This document shows, in pieces, positions 9,463-20,410 of a stretch of 27,646 nt of DNA (positions are counted from its first letter, which is position 1; the number at the start of each line of letters is the position of its first letter). The notes beneath the pieces were generated by a model. It did no database searches and was not told where the DNA came from. It worked only from the letters and a program-made list of their open reading frames with translations. A program made the position numbers and the translations under genes. Location: contig WPIO01000549.1 in NCBI GenBank assembly GCA_009760855.2, forward strand, positions 1 to 27,646, in the 5' to 3' direction. This stretch comes from Cristatella mucedo. Lineage: Eukaryota; Bryozoa; Phylactolaemata; Cristatellidae.

Positions 9463-12400
9463 AGTCAGCGAGGGGTTGTGTAGTCAGCCAGTACTCTCAC
9501 TGGCACTCTACAGCAGCAGTTTCACTCTGCACTCAAAGCCATAACGTTACGGTGACTAGGACAAGGTCTTACCCGCTTTTCTTTGCTTTGTTTGGGGTTA
9601 CATTTGTTCATTGGGTGTGACTAAGTGCCTCGGTGGTTTGGCTAACAGGGGTCATGTAATGGCTTGGCGTGTCGAATCCATGTTTCCCGTAAGCATGTCG
9701 CCAGATGCTTGCGGACATTTTTTGCAAACGGCTTTCTATTTTGCATCCTGAACGCTTCTGTGGCATACCAAGTTCAACATATGAGCCCAAATAAAGATTA
9801 GTCGATTCAACAGCAAGAATTGTCTGCCGAAGAACTCGACACCTCAACCCGGGTTTCGAAGTGGGACCGCTTTACCTCTCGGACCAGAACCAGGGTCGGA
9901 GGCCAAAACAGTAGAAGATTCAAGTTACCCAAGCCTGGTGTTGGATACAATAAAAAGCCTTTAATTACTTGCTTGTCTTTAACATCGATACTCATCGATA
10001 TTCGATGCTGGGGTTTCGCTAACGGTCGCTTTCTTGTCGGTCAATCTTCGAGACATATTTAGTCGCCAGCTTGGGTTCAGTAATGTCCGTCCACAAACCT
10101 TCTCCTAAATCACCTTGTCAGCCGGCTACTTAATCAGGTTCGCACTGTCTATTCGAACAGATCACTCGAGATATGGCCTATCCAGAAATTCCAATAGTAT
10201 TTAATGCGGATGGTGACTGAAAGTATGCTACTTTTGGCGACCAGCATAGCAATCTATTGAGGCTGAGGTCCGGCGTTTGGTAGAGCTCAGTTGCTTGGAC
10301 GGATTGAGGATTGGAGGATTGCTAAATTGCATTCATCACCAGATTTAAGTAAAGCTTTTTCGCTAGTGCAGGTGAAAGGATTAGGGTAAACATATATTTC
10401 TTGGGTATTTCCAGTTTTTCGAAAAGTATTAGCCCAAGATTCTTTGCAACAAACGTAAAGTGTCTAGAAAGGGATTAAGTTCTCTGATGGTGCTATACAA
10501 ATGTTTTATTACTGCAGTATTATTAAGAACCAGTTAACAAGTTCCATAACATGGAAGGTCCGAGCAGACGATTTTGAAATGCGTGACTATGAAGTGTTTT
10601 GTACACACGAAACTTGTGTGCCAATTATCTATACCCTTTAGAAGCTCTCAAATCAGACAACATTTGCGATTTTAACCGACCCATCGTACGTAGTCAATCC
10701 ATCACGATCTGAATGACTGGGAAAAAAAATTAGGTTCTCCTTGTCAAAAATTCTTGGTACTTCATTTTTGTAGTTCAAGTTCAGCTAGAATCCTGAAGGT
10801 CTACACCTGATCTCATCGCCAACGGACCGTGTGTAGACGGCCTGTAAAGTAGGATTGAAAAGAGTTCCTACTTACCCTGAGTCGTGGCCGCTACGTATAC
10901 CCAGCAGCTTGAAAAGATAGACTGCCGCCTGACCAGAGACCCTCGGTAGCAAAAGATAAAATGAGACACTATTTACGTGCATATTAAGTAGGAGCTAAAT
11001 CTGATATATTGTGGGTTATTTTTAAGACCGTGTGCTTTTGCACGCCTAATTCTAAGCAGGATACATTATAGCAGCACTTGCTTGTCATTAGCCACCGTTG
11101 CAGTTTCTCTTGCAGCGAGTTTTAAATTGCCTAGCTAGAGGTTTGGTTTTCTTAGGGTGTTATACGAAAGACTTATTATCCTTGTTATTATTATTAGTAT
11201 TACATAAAAACATTGTTAAATCTCAGCAGCAGAAAGTGCACTTGTTTCGACTAACCGAAACCCGGTCATAGGGCGGAGCTCAAGATGCATCGTGTCCGCT
11301 GTTACGCTTCCTTTACCTAAGTTGAGACTCCTCGCGGCCGCCGCAGACGCGATGGCTCGCTCCAAATGTACGTACAAAACTCAAAGCTCACGCTCAGGTG
11401 CTAACTTATCTCGCACTATCTGTGCAGGCTTACTCTTTATTACACCAACGCCCATACACTATCTGTACCCAATTGCTACTTCGCACGCCATGCATGCGCG
11501 AGGCTTGGACTGCAGCCGGCTAGCGACTTTCGGTCGCATGAAATCTTTATGCTAGCTCTAGCAAAGCGAAAATATTAGATTTTAATCATTTGACCTAAAT
11601 GCGCACTCGCCAACAGAATTACGCCAAAGGAGCTGGACACATTTGGTGTCCTGTCGCATGTGCCAGGGCTTAAAGTGAAACCAGCCACCGGCCGGCGGGG
11701 AGGGGGGTGGCTGGGCGGGGGCGGGGCTGATGAACGCCCCTCTTTCCAGACTCTTCCGTTTCGGTTCATTAGCCTTCCTCTCAGACTCTTGGTCCGGTCG
11801 CTCTGCATTTTGAGATTACTGCTCGCGCGTCACTTTATGTCGTAGGGCACAACTTTGCCGATCTTCAATGGCTGCAATAATTGCTGAGGATAAAAAACCG
11901 GCAATTAGCAGGGCGGCAGACGCTCTGTCCTAACGATCAAGAACACGCTCTGTCCTAAATTTTATTATGCGATTTGAATGCACCGACGGACATTTTAAAA
12001 ATAGTTGTCATGCGAAACCACTGCGAATTGCCAGTAGAGTCGGATATGGCGTCGTTATTCGGCGACCACCACTGGAGTCCGGCTTGTTCCGGAATTTCAT
12101 CCGGCTGAGGCTCGAGTGAATAATCGGCTCGGTAACCTACTTCCTTGAGCTAGGCCGACAGACTTCCTTGAGCTAGCACCCTATTTGAGCCGCGCCGAGC
12201 CGGTGGCAACGGCAAAGGAAAATCAGAAATCTCCGACTAACCGTGAGTCAGCGATCAATCTCTATTTCAAAGAACGAGGTCGCGGCGGGGGAAAAATAGG
12301 CTCCTTATCTTAGCGAACGAAAGAAAGCAACGAACGTCGCATCGTACGCACACTTCACTGCATCAGCAAAATTTGCTACGTAGCATTTGGATTTTGACTT

Positions 12401-13763
12401 GAGACGGAAGAGGGCGTAACAGTCGTAACGGGTTCCTTCAACGCAACGACAGGCTGCGACAATTTCGTCACGTTTCGCTGCCGTCGGTGAGAGTATCAAG
12501 GCCCGACTTTTTCAAAATTGAACACAGTCGTCCTGTTGGAGCTAGCGCGACGCTTCCACGCGACTCGAAGTCACGTGGCCAGCTGCAGTTACGAGAGAAG
12601 CGGGCGTTGGACCGGTAGACGCAGCGATGGCTGCAGAGAGGCCGTCGGCGGGGAGCTGACACGTGTGCTGACAAGAGTCAAAACAGCACGCACTAAGCAG
12701 CGACTACAAACAGCACTTTTCTCTTTACTTTGTAGTCCCATGTACTTTTCGCTGTGTGATTGTAATAGAAAATCTAGCTACACCGTGCCTGCCCATATTG
12801 CACCGTAGCCGTGTAAAGCCAAAATGCGAGGTCTCATCAAGCTTTCAAGCCCCGAGGAAGAGGGTTTTTGAGCGAGTCCTTACGAGGTCTCGGCAAAGAG
12901 CTCTCCGGCCGTTTAGCACGCACTGAAAAACTCCCGAGCACCCTGCTAAGCTAACGCACTTCAATTGGTCTCAGCTACCCGCTACCAAGCAATTGTAAAC
13001 GGAAGGGCTGGCTTATAAGAAGAGATTTCTTATGTTTAACCAAAGCTTAAATGACGAGTATATGTCAGGCAACAGGTGCATGATATGCATATACACATTT
13101 TAGTATTTATGAATACACTCGTATTTGCCCTTCAAAACTGAAGATCCAAAATTGTGAGCTCCTGAGACGTTAAATCGATTACGCTAAAACGAGCACATCC
13201 AATTTTTTAAGTCACACCGCGTGCAATTTTCATTTATAGTTTATCTCTTTTAAAATTACTTAAATTGCTAAAGTTATCAAACTTTCTAAATCATAAAAAA
13301 AAGTAATTAATGCTATCTAACCTAGGACTAACTGAACAGGCGTCTTGTGAGAATGACAACTGAGAAGCCAACAGAACTGTCCCCCTTTGATTTTCACTCT
13401 GTGCTGCCATGTGTTGACTCGCGTCTGCCTTCTTTGAGCAACTTGAAAAGTATTTTCATTAGGACTTAGGTCAAATGCAGCAAGGTTATTGTTGAATTTG
13501 CTAAGGTTTACTGGCAAATATGTTCGCATTCCGTGATAGAGCCGTAGACACCCGGTGTTCCGTGCAGCCACCAGCTCCGCTGAGCTGAAGCCAGCGGCAC
13601 GAAGTCCGTGTAGAGATCGCACGAAAAACTGGTAGGCAGCAGCCAATCAGCAAGGAGCGCCCGACCCTAAATTCGGACGTCGCGAGTAGTGTGCCAAAGC
13701 TCGACTTTAGTTGGTAGCCTTCATCGGCCTTCATTATTTCCACTGCATCCCAAGTGCAAATCT
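9463..13763. other. Probable first intron of the Dab gene; no supportable gene
   Basis: AT-richer DNA from 9463 to 11300 and mixed DNA to 13763, with no conserved protein domain on either strand. Small direct repeats are visible: ACGCTCTGTCCTAA twice near 11918-11960, and ACTTCCTTGAGCTAG twice near 12139-12176. The open frames at 11292-11555 and 12518-12808 have no recognisable signature, codon bias or splice context. Calling it intron 1 depends on the unproven upstream exon. Confidence 0.4.
10452..10503 (+). repeat. Dispersed SINE/LINE-type 3' tail (copy 1)
   Basis: AAGTGTCTAGAAAGGGATTAAG followed by TGCTATACAAATG closely matches 26583-26632 (GAAGTGTCTTGG.. ATTAAGTTCTG.. GCGCTATACAAA). Tails ending in GCTATA(T/C)AAA are a common 3' signature of animal SINEs and LINEs. 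The 5' extent is not resolved. Confidence 0.5.
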
Positions 13764-13890
13764 CGAGACTCAAAGTATCCGCACACGAGATGCGACGTGG
13801 CAAGTCGGCCATCTTTTGGCCGTCAGGCGAGACTCAAAGTATCCGCACACGAGATGCGACGTGGCAAGTTGGCCCTCTTTTGGCGCGCTC
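13764..13890 (+). repeat. 64-bp tandem duplication
   Basis: CGAGACTCAAAGTATCCGCA starts at 13764 and again at 13828, and the two 64-base units differ at only a few positions. The first unit contains CGGCCATCTT, the reverse complement of a YY1-like AAGATGGCCG. The second unit has it altered to TGGCCCTCTT. The duplication lies about 270 bases upstream of the first certain Dab exon. Confidence 0.9.
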
Positions 13891-14156
13891 TTCAGGCGCG
13901 CTCTGCGTTCTTACTTTTTTCTTCGTCTAAACGGAGAGCCTCAATCTCCAAGATTCTGCTCTCCTTTGGTGCGTTATGCTTGGCGTGGTCTTACTTGCCA
14001 ATGAAATGTTGGTTAGATAAATTTTGCCGCTAGGACTTGGCTCCGCTAGAGAACCAGGCAATCAACGGGAATCCTGTCACTTATGCATTGGCTGACTTCC
14101 ACCCGGGCGTGCGTGCCAGCGGCCGCTGAGGTTTGACTTTGTTTTTTCAATTTCAG

Positions 14157-14200
14157 AAATTTCACTTCCTGAGTTTCTGTTCTCGCTCAACACAAAAGCC
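14157..14200 (+). other. 5' UTR part of the first coding exon of the Dab homologue
   Basis: A strong acceptor (a T-rich tract ending TTTTTTCAATTTCAG at 14142-14156) precedes the ATG by 44 bases. The pyrimidine tract, AG and a following start codon in good context indicate that the transcript is spliced into this exon from a non-coding upstream exon. An alternative start of transcription inside this stretch cannot be excluded. Confidence 0.6.
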
Positions 14201-14279
14201 ATGGCAGAAAAGGACGCTCAGCCAGTTGTCGAAAAAGCAGCTGACTCGACTGACGTCAGAAAGGGGTCGATCAAAAAAG
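14201..14279 (+). CDS. Dab: Disabled homologue, coding exon 1 (start codon)
   Basis: The ATG at 14201 sits in a strong context (G at -3, G at +4: AAAGCCATGG). The exon encodes 26 residues, MAEKDAQPVVEK... ending SIKK, and leaves one base (G). The donor is G|GTGAGAC at 14280. This charged N-terminal tail before the PTB domain is what Dab proteins typically have. The start is chosen because it is the first ATG after a strong acceptor and the frame runs in phase into the conserved PTB exons. No domain lies in this exon itself, so its assignment rests on phase, spacing and splice signals. Confidence 0.75.
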
Positions 14280-14512
14280 GTGAGACATTTTATTTTCGCA
14301 CTCGTTTTAGGCATCCCTGTTGTTAAGCCGACGTCGCTGCTGTAATGGCTAGAAATGTCCCGGAAAAAAACTTATTCATGCGTCAGCAGCGTCGTAAAAA
14401 AAAGGATGACGACCGCAGTTAGAAAAGAACACTGTCGATGCGTCGGCGCACTTGCAGCCGCCATTCGTATGATGCCACGAGCAGTTGCTGAGTTGCTCGT
14501 TCAATAACAACG

Positions 14513-14911
14513 GTGCGGCACTGCTGGTCTAACTGCGTTCTGATGCCTGTGCTAAGCGAAGCAGCGAGTACTGCTTGGCAAAGAGCGGAGGTCAAGCACC
14601 GCCGTATCCTTGGCAATTACTTTCGCCCGCTACGTTCGCTCGACTGGCAAGCGCTCAGCACGCTTTGGCCGGCTTCCGGGGAGCCTCGAGTGTTCGCGCA
14701 TGAATTCGCGCGCATGAATACACCCGTGTACTCGTGCATGCGACAGGTAAGCTGATCCTTGGCCGCCCATCTACCATTAGCTTTGGCGGAACTCTTGCGA
14801 GCTCTAACCTCGGTCTCACAGTCTGGCAGCCTGCTTTCTGCGGACAAGGATTTCGTGCAACGGGCCCTGCTGAAAAAGCGAGCTTACAGCAGCCGCTTGG
14901 CTGCACGAGAA
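14513..14911 (+). other. Weak candidate for two extra exons inside the Dab intron
   Basis: An open frame ending ...MNTPVYSCMRQ stops at a near-perfect donor, CGACAG|GTAAGC (GT at 14747). An acceptor, CGGTCTCACAG (AG at 14820-14821), then opens a 90-base, phase-0 segment 14822-14911 (SGSLLSADKDFVQRALLKKR...). That segment ends at GAGAA|GTGAGC. The implied intron is 75 bases and has an in-frame stop. I recognise no domain, and the phase does not fit insertion between Dab exons 1 and 2, which is a phase-1 intron. It could be chance, or a small separate gene. Confidence 0.15.
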
Positions 14912-15488
14912 GTGAGCGCCGCCCTCTCGGGGGGGGGGGCATGTCGGGCCATCTATGTTCATGCTCGCATCCTCGAGATTGAAGCCACGCTGTTGATTCG
15001 TACACCTCGGCTCTCTTTGTAGCTGCTCTGGCTGAGAGTTATATGACCACGAGCTCGCCTGATAGCCATTTATTCTGGTGCTGAGCGCCGGATTTGGTAT
15101 GAATCTGCCTGCAACTGGGGCTCAGTGCGGATCAAAGGCGAACGATCCAAGTTGGTTTTGCCACGGTTATGCTAGCTCTCCTGCCTTAACAGCACAGCGT
15201 AACTACAATCTCAGTTGAAAAAGAATTTGCCATAACGTCGTGTGCTTTATTGCTTAAATATCCATGGACGTCTTCTATCGCTTGAAACCTAAGCAATAAA
15301 TAATTTATATTCGGAAGACAAAGTTGCTGCAGGGGTTATTCGGGATCGATTGGATCGATTCACTCGATCAGCACTCGAGAGACGCAAGCTTTACCTTTTT
15401 TTCTGACTCACAGGGTTGGTGAAAGTCGACTGGACCCTTCGGACTCGGTATTTTCTAGCACGAGTGACGTTTCACCATTTTACTACTT

Positions 15489-15489
15489 G

Positions 15490-15532
<43 letters not shown>

Positions 15533-15535
15533 ATA
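15489..15535 (+). repeat. Compound (AT)n(GT)n microsatellite
   Basis: An AT run of about 24 bases passes directly into a GT run of about 20 bases. It lies in the Dab intron. Confidence 0.95.
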
Positions 15536-15746
15536 CTATCGAGAAAAAGATTTTGTATCTAATATATATATACATTAGCCGGTGGTGTCCTGTCTTGCCG
15601 GGGTCGAGCGTGCTACCCGGGCCTCCCGGTTCAGGAACAGGGACCGACCACACGACTTCCGAGCCGGTCATGGCGTCGGAGACGCAGAGTCGCCTCAAAA
15701 CCGTCCTATCTTAGAGTGGGATGCCGAGTTCGGCAAGGCAAGCTTT

Positions 15747-15750
<4 letters not shown>

Positions 15751-15829
<79 letters not shown>

Positions 15830-15935
15830 TTGATATATATATATATATATATATATATACTTGATATATATATATATACTTGATATATATATATATATAT
15901 ATATCAGGTATATCTATAGATATAGATATACCTGA
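15751..15935 (+). repeat. (AT)n blocks interrupted by TACTTGA, ending in a perfect palindrome
   Basis: Runs of TA are separated at irregular intervals by ACTTGATATA units. The block ends in an inverted repeat at 15904-15935 with 15-base perfect arms (outer part CAGGTATATCTATA) around a 2-base centre. It is strongly prone to hairpin or cruciform formation. The tyrosine/isoleucine-rich reading frames over it are artefacts. Confidence 0.9.
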
Positions 15936-16677
15936 GTGTGCGTATGTACATATGTATGTGATGTATGCATGTATGTATTTGTCTGTAGCAGACAAAAGCT
16001 CGGACAAGAGTGATTCGAAATTTACTGCAGCTGCAATTCCAACTGCGGTTGTCACTCAAGCCCTCATTAAATGTAGTAAAAAAATCTCCTTTACTTCGCA
16101 CATTATATCATCGGATTACGCCCAATCATGTAAATTCGAGTACGATAAGATTCTTATAATCTAGGAAACTCTAAATTGGGAGCTGAAATCCATGAATTTA
16201 CGTTTGCTTAAGCTTCTATGGTATTTGCCGAATTTTCAGCAGATTATTGATTTTGCACAGCGAGCTCTAAGTCTACGCATTGTTAGCTGCCAACACTGTA
16301 GCCAACAAACTGGATCTCTCCCAAGGAAGAGAGTGAGAACGGTGGCTTATTTACATGAAGACCGTCACGAGGAAGTAAGAAATGGGCGTACAAGTGCAAG
16401 TGCTGGGTGGGGCTGAAAATGAATCGCCATTTTTGACAGCAGGAGAAAAAGGACCATGGCTGCGGAAAAACTTGTGAAGGTCAGCTCCATAATCTGAGCT
16501 CTGCAGAGTAAAAGTTGGTGTCAAACAGTCAATCAATAAAAGAGGGAATAGCTCATCTATCGCGCTGCAATTACCCGAGGGTGTGTGCCGGCTGACTCTG
16601 GCTCAGCTGCACAGCTGAGCGTGACAGAGTTTCGTCTTGGCGGGCCTAGTGGGTTGAATTGAGAGGGCACGTCCGGG

Positions 16678-16985
<308 letters not shown>

Positions 16986-17706
16986 CTCACTGCTCTCCAC
17001 TCCTCTCCTCTCCTCTCTTCTCCTCCCTCAGCCCTCCCTCACTTTTTTATTCACTTCCCGTATATCCCTCCCTTTTGTCCTCGTCTCCCTTCCTTCCCCC
17101 TTCTCGCCTTTTCCCGTTTTCTACCGCTCCCATTCTCACCCTGGTCTCCGCAGTCTTCTGTTTGGTTGACCAGCCACCTTGCTCTCGCTGCTGGCCGATT
17201 TTTGGCTGGTGCTGATCTATAACCTTTTCGTCGTGTCGATTGGACTCTTACATTGGAATACGTTCTGCTGCCAAAGCTGCCGACCAAGAAATAGCGAACC
17301 AAGCTGCGCTTGAAGGTTTCACGCAAGCGAGTTACAGCAATGTGCCGACGGTTTCGAATTGAGTAGCAGCCTATATTCAAGCATTAAACTTAATAAGAAA
17401 GAGCACTGCCAACCTCGCGGCATCCAGCTGCGCCTGAGTAGAAACTGTGGAGTCAACTGTGGAGAGAATCGCAAGAGAGGGCGTTTCTGTCGCGGTCGCT
17501 GCTGCGGCGTGATCGCAAGATAAATAGTTGTCGTGTTCGGCTCTCGCGCGATGGGGTCGCTTTTGTGCCTGCTTGCAATGTGCGCGCCCGAAAGCACGCA
17601 ATAACAGAATGTCATGTCTTGTCTAATGCGAACCCTGAAAATTGATTCTGAGCCCGTGAGCTCAGCAATGTTGGTCTCGGAGTGACTGTCGGCCATGTGT
17701 CTGCAG

Positions 17707-17790
17707 GTGCCGAGACATCCAAGTTTTCCAACCACGGTACGGCGTTCCGAGCGAAGCTGATCGGTTACGAAGACGTACCGGAAGCACGCG
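17707..17790 (+). CDS. Dab: Disabled homologue, coding exon 2 (PTB domain start)
   Basis: The acceptor is GTCTGCAG at 17706 and the donor GCG|GTGAGTAAG at 17791. The first two bases complete a Gly codon with the G left by exon 1. The encoded sequence includes SKFSNHGTAFRAKLIGYEDV and then PEAR. This matches the start of the Dab PTB domain, where YKAKLIGIDDVPDARGD is the usual form. FRAKLIG forms the first core strand, and the basic residue there belongs to the phosphoinositide-binding face in known Dab domains. The strand, phase and motif together make the family call firm. A 184-codon open frame overlaps it on the opposite strand and is a shadow. Confidence 0.92.
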
Positions 17791-19975
17791 GTGAGTAAGC
17801 CACTGTGATGACAGCCATTTTTTCCCAGACTACTTTCTGTTAGAATGGAAGCGCGGGCAGCTAATTCCGCCAAGCCACTTTCTAATCATAGGGCCGGTAG
17901 CAGCCTATTCCCAAAGCTACTATCAGTACAAGGGGAGACTTTTGCACAATGCGGCAGTCCACGGCTCAGGAGTGACGTCCTTAGCGACAGAAACAATAGA
18001 TAGCACCATACTGAGGAGACACGTGGGAATGGCTAAGATGCGGTATATATGGCGAAATGTGAAAAATCAATAACCACATGGCATAAATCTGTCATTTTGA
18101 AAATCTGTGCCCATTTCGGTAGCAAGCCTTGAAAAACAGTAGAATGCCAGTTGCTTGAGTGCTAGAGGGTGTGCACAATGCTCACGACCTTCCAGCCTGC
18201 GACCTTCCTTCTGACCTTTCGTTTCTTTTTCTATTTCTAGTAAATCGGGTTTCAACTTATGCAGCTGCAGTACGCAGAAGGCTAAGGAAGAAGGTGACAT
18301 TGCAAAGGTTTTCTGCTAGTTCTTCGTAAACAGCGCTGAAGCGTTCGAAAGAATGCTCGTATACTAGGAATGAGGAGAGGCAGTGCTGTAAGGTATCGTC
18401 TCCGTAAATCCATCAGGACGGGACTGCACTGCCCACAGCCGCGGCTTATGCTACTGGGTTATGACACACTCGAACCGTCTGCTCGACTCTTCTGCTACCG
18501 ACTAGGAAGGCTAGCCTGGACGGCCTAGCATAGTAACTGGAAGCCATTATATGAATGAAATCGACAAGCAAGCATGGCGGCATCGACTTGCGGAGGATAA
18601 ATTATTGCTGACGAGTGACCAAGAACACTACCTGGCTGGGTACGCAGTACACAGCTGAAAAGCCACTTTTATCTTAGCGCTGCGCCCACTAGACTCCTAA
18701 AGGTTGGCGCTCGGTTTCTTGGACAGACGAGAGTAAAATTTCAGTTCCTCGGTAACAACAAACGGTGGCTTTGAAGAAGCAGAATATCATGCGAGGACCG
18801 CAGGTGTGACTGGCTGCAACATACTTTAAAGTACGGCGGTAGCTGAGTCTTTGTATCGAACTCAATTTCCAGTGCAGGTATTGGTACACTGCATCTCATT
18901 GCGGGACCCCGTGGACCAGAATTTTTATATCAAAATGCTGCGCAACATTGGCATTGTGCGAACCCGACGACCTTTGGGTGACAGCTTTATTTATCATAAG
19001 TGACTTTAGTTATCGTATATTTATCTATATATTTATTGTCTATTCATCAATATATTTTTCATATGTTTATCCATATATTTATCATATATATATATATATA
19101 CATCTACTTTATTTTATCATATATATTTATATATCACATTGAGCCTCTTCGTCCTCGGGTCATATTGCTCATGCCTGCATGAATACCGGTGTCGCTGAGT
19201 GTATCAATGCCTAGGATTGTCTGGACTATAAAAACAATTCTTAAACCCTACTCGTGCGGTGATTATTAATGTTTCTCTGGTGAGCAAAGACTCACTGCTG
19301 AATCTTCACTGCCACGAACAACCGGGCTTGGCGATATGCTTAGCAACAACTAGATGCTTAGCAACAATGAGCACGGCCTCAGCTACTCGGCAGTCTGGGA
19401 GGATGATGTAACGAGCATCTAGTGTCGAGTCAAGGAGCTATTGTATGCGTGTCTAGTTTTCTAGAACAGATTTTTCAACTGGAGGCTTTACTTACTAGGG
19501 TGTGAACGGGAGAACTCCCCATGCCACATTCTAATGAGAACATAGCTGTAGCTTCCGTGAGTATGAAATAAGTTCAGCAGTCCCTTCGTTATTGTAAAAC
19601 TTCAGATGACCACCATGCACACTTTTACCAACTGTAGGGTAAATGATCCTTTGGGTTTTAAGTTTTCTCACTGTAAAACACTAATCTGATGCAGAATTTG
19701 ATGAAAATTCAAAATTAGCTTAGGCCAGCTTACGTGTTATTTGGGTTTGTTAACCTATAAAAGAAAGGTGAGAATTTGATTGATCAATGTACGTGATGCA
19801 ACTGGTTGGTCTTAGCAGCTGCCTATTGATTTTTGTAAGATGAGGCACTACCCAGTCTGCTAAATACTTATCAATGCTGATCAATGGTAGGAAGTTCTTT
19901 CCATGTGATAACTGCAGCTGGATAAATTTTCTATAGTTTTAATGTGCTTATCTGATATTTTTTTGTTCACGGTAG
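17791..19975 (+). other. Dab intron between exons 2 and 3 (2185 bases)
   Basis: It begins GTGAGT and ends CACGGTAG. It is mostly unremarkable, AT-leaning DNA, with an AT-rich TATATTTAT stretch at about 19015-19135 and a short direct repeat, ATGCTTAGCAACAA, twice near 19336-19365. No nested gene is supported. Confidence 0.7.
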
Positions 19976-20103
19976 GTGACGAAATGTGTCAGAAGGCTCT
20001 TGCGGGCTTGAAGCAGGCTGTTGTGGCCGCCAAGGAGCACAAGCAGAAGATCGCTTTCAAAATGACGCTCGAAAATCTGGAAATAGTCGATCTTACTACC
20101 TCG
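19976..20103 (+). CDS. Dab: Disabled homologue, coding exon 3 (PTB domain middle)
   Basis: The acceptor is CACGGTAG at 19975 and the donor TCG|GTAAGTC at 20104. Two leading bases complete Gly with the G from exon 2, giving the Dab hallmark PEAR-GD. The exon then encodes EMCQKALAGLKQAVVAAKE, followed by HKQKIAFKMTLENLEIVD. The EHKQKI string is the same as in Dab1, where it helps bind phosphoinositides. The usual DEKTG turn that follows is replaced by DLTTSE across the exon 3/4 joint. The exon ends in phase 0. Confidence 0.92.
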
Positions 20104-20184
20104 GTAAGTCTTTTCAAGAGACGCAGTTGTTCTCACTTCTGCCGTTTATCTAACAACGAATCTTCTTCCCTCTTGGTCCATCTA

Positions 20185-20244
20185 TATATACATATATGTA
20201 TATATATATAAGAATGAATCTGCCTACCTCTCGGTCTATCTATG

Positions 20245-20284
<40 letters not shown>

Positions 20285-20410
20285 AGTGTGTGTGCGCGTA
20301 ACCTACTTTTTTTGTTTGTATTTGCATGTATATAAATATATATATTTATATTTAAATTTGAATGCATAATATAAATAATTTCAGTTGTATATACATATAT
20401 ATATATATAT
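20185..20410 (+). repeat. TA/GT microsatellite region
   Basis: ATATATACATATATGTATAT near 20185, a GT run near 20250-20290, then AT-rich DNA and an AT run ending at 20410, directly against the (TAA)n tail of the LINE. The LINE may have inserted into or next to an AT-rich site. Confidence 0.85.

Noticed and set aside
13317-13646. Minus-strand 109-codon frame with LRAAGFSSAEL, recalling AGFSAxEL-type repeat proteins
   Set aside because: Only one such unit is present, with no tandem repetition, splice context or neighbouring support.
17319-17873. 184-codon minus-strand frame
   Set aside because: Antisense shadow over the conserved Dab exon 2; no recognised domain.
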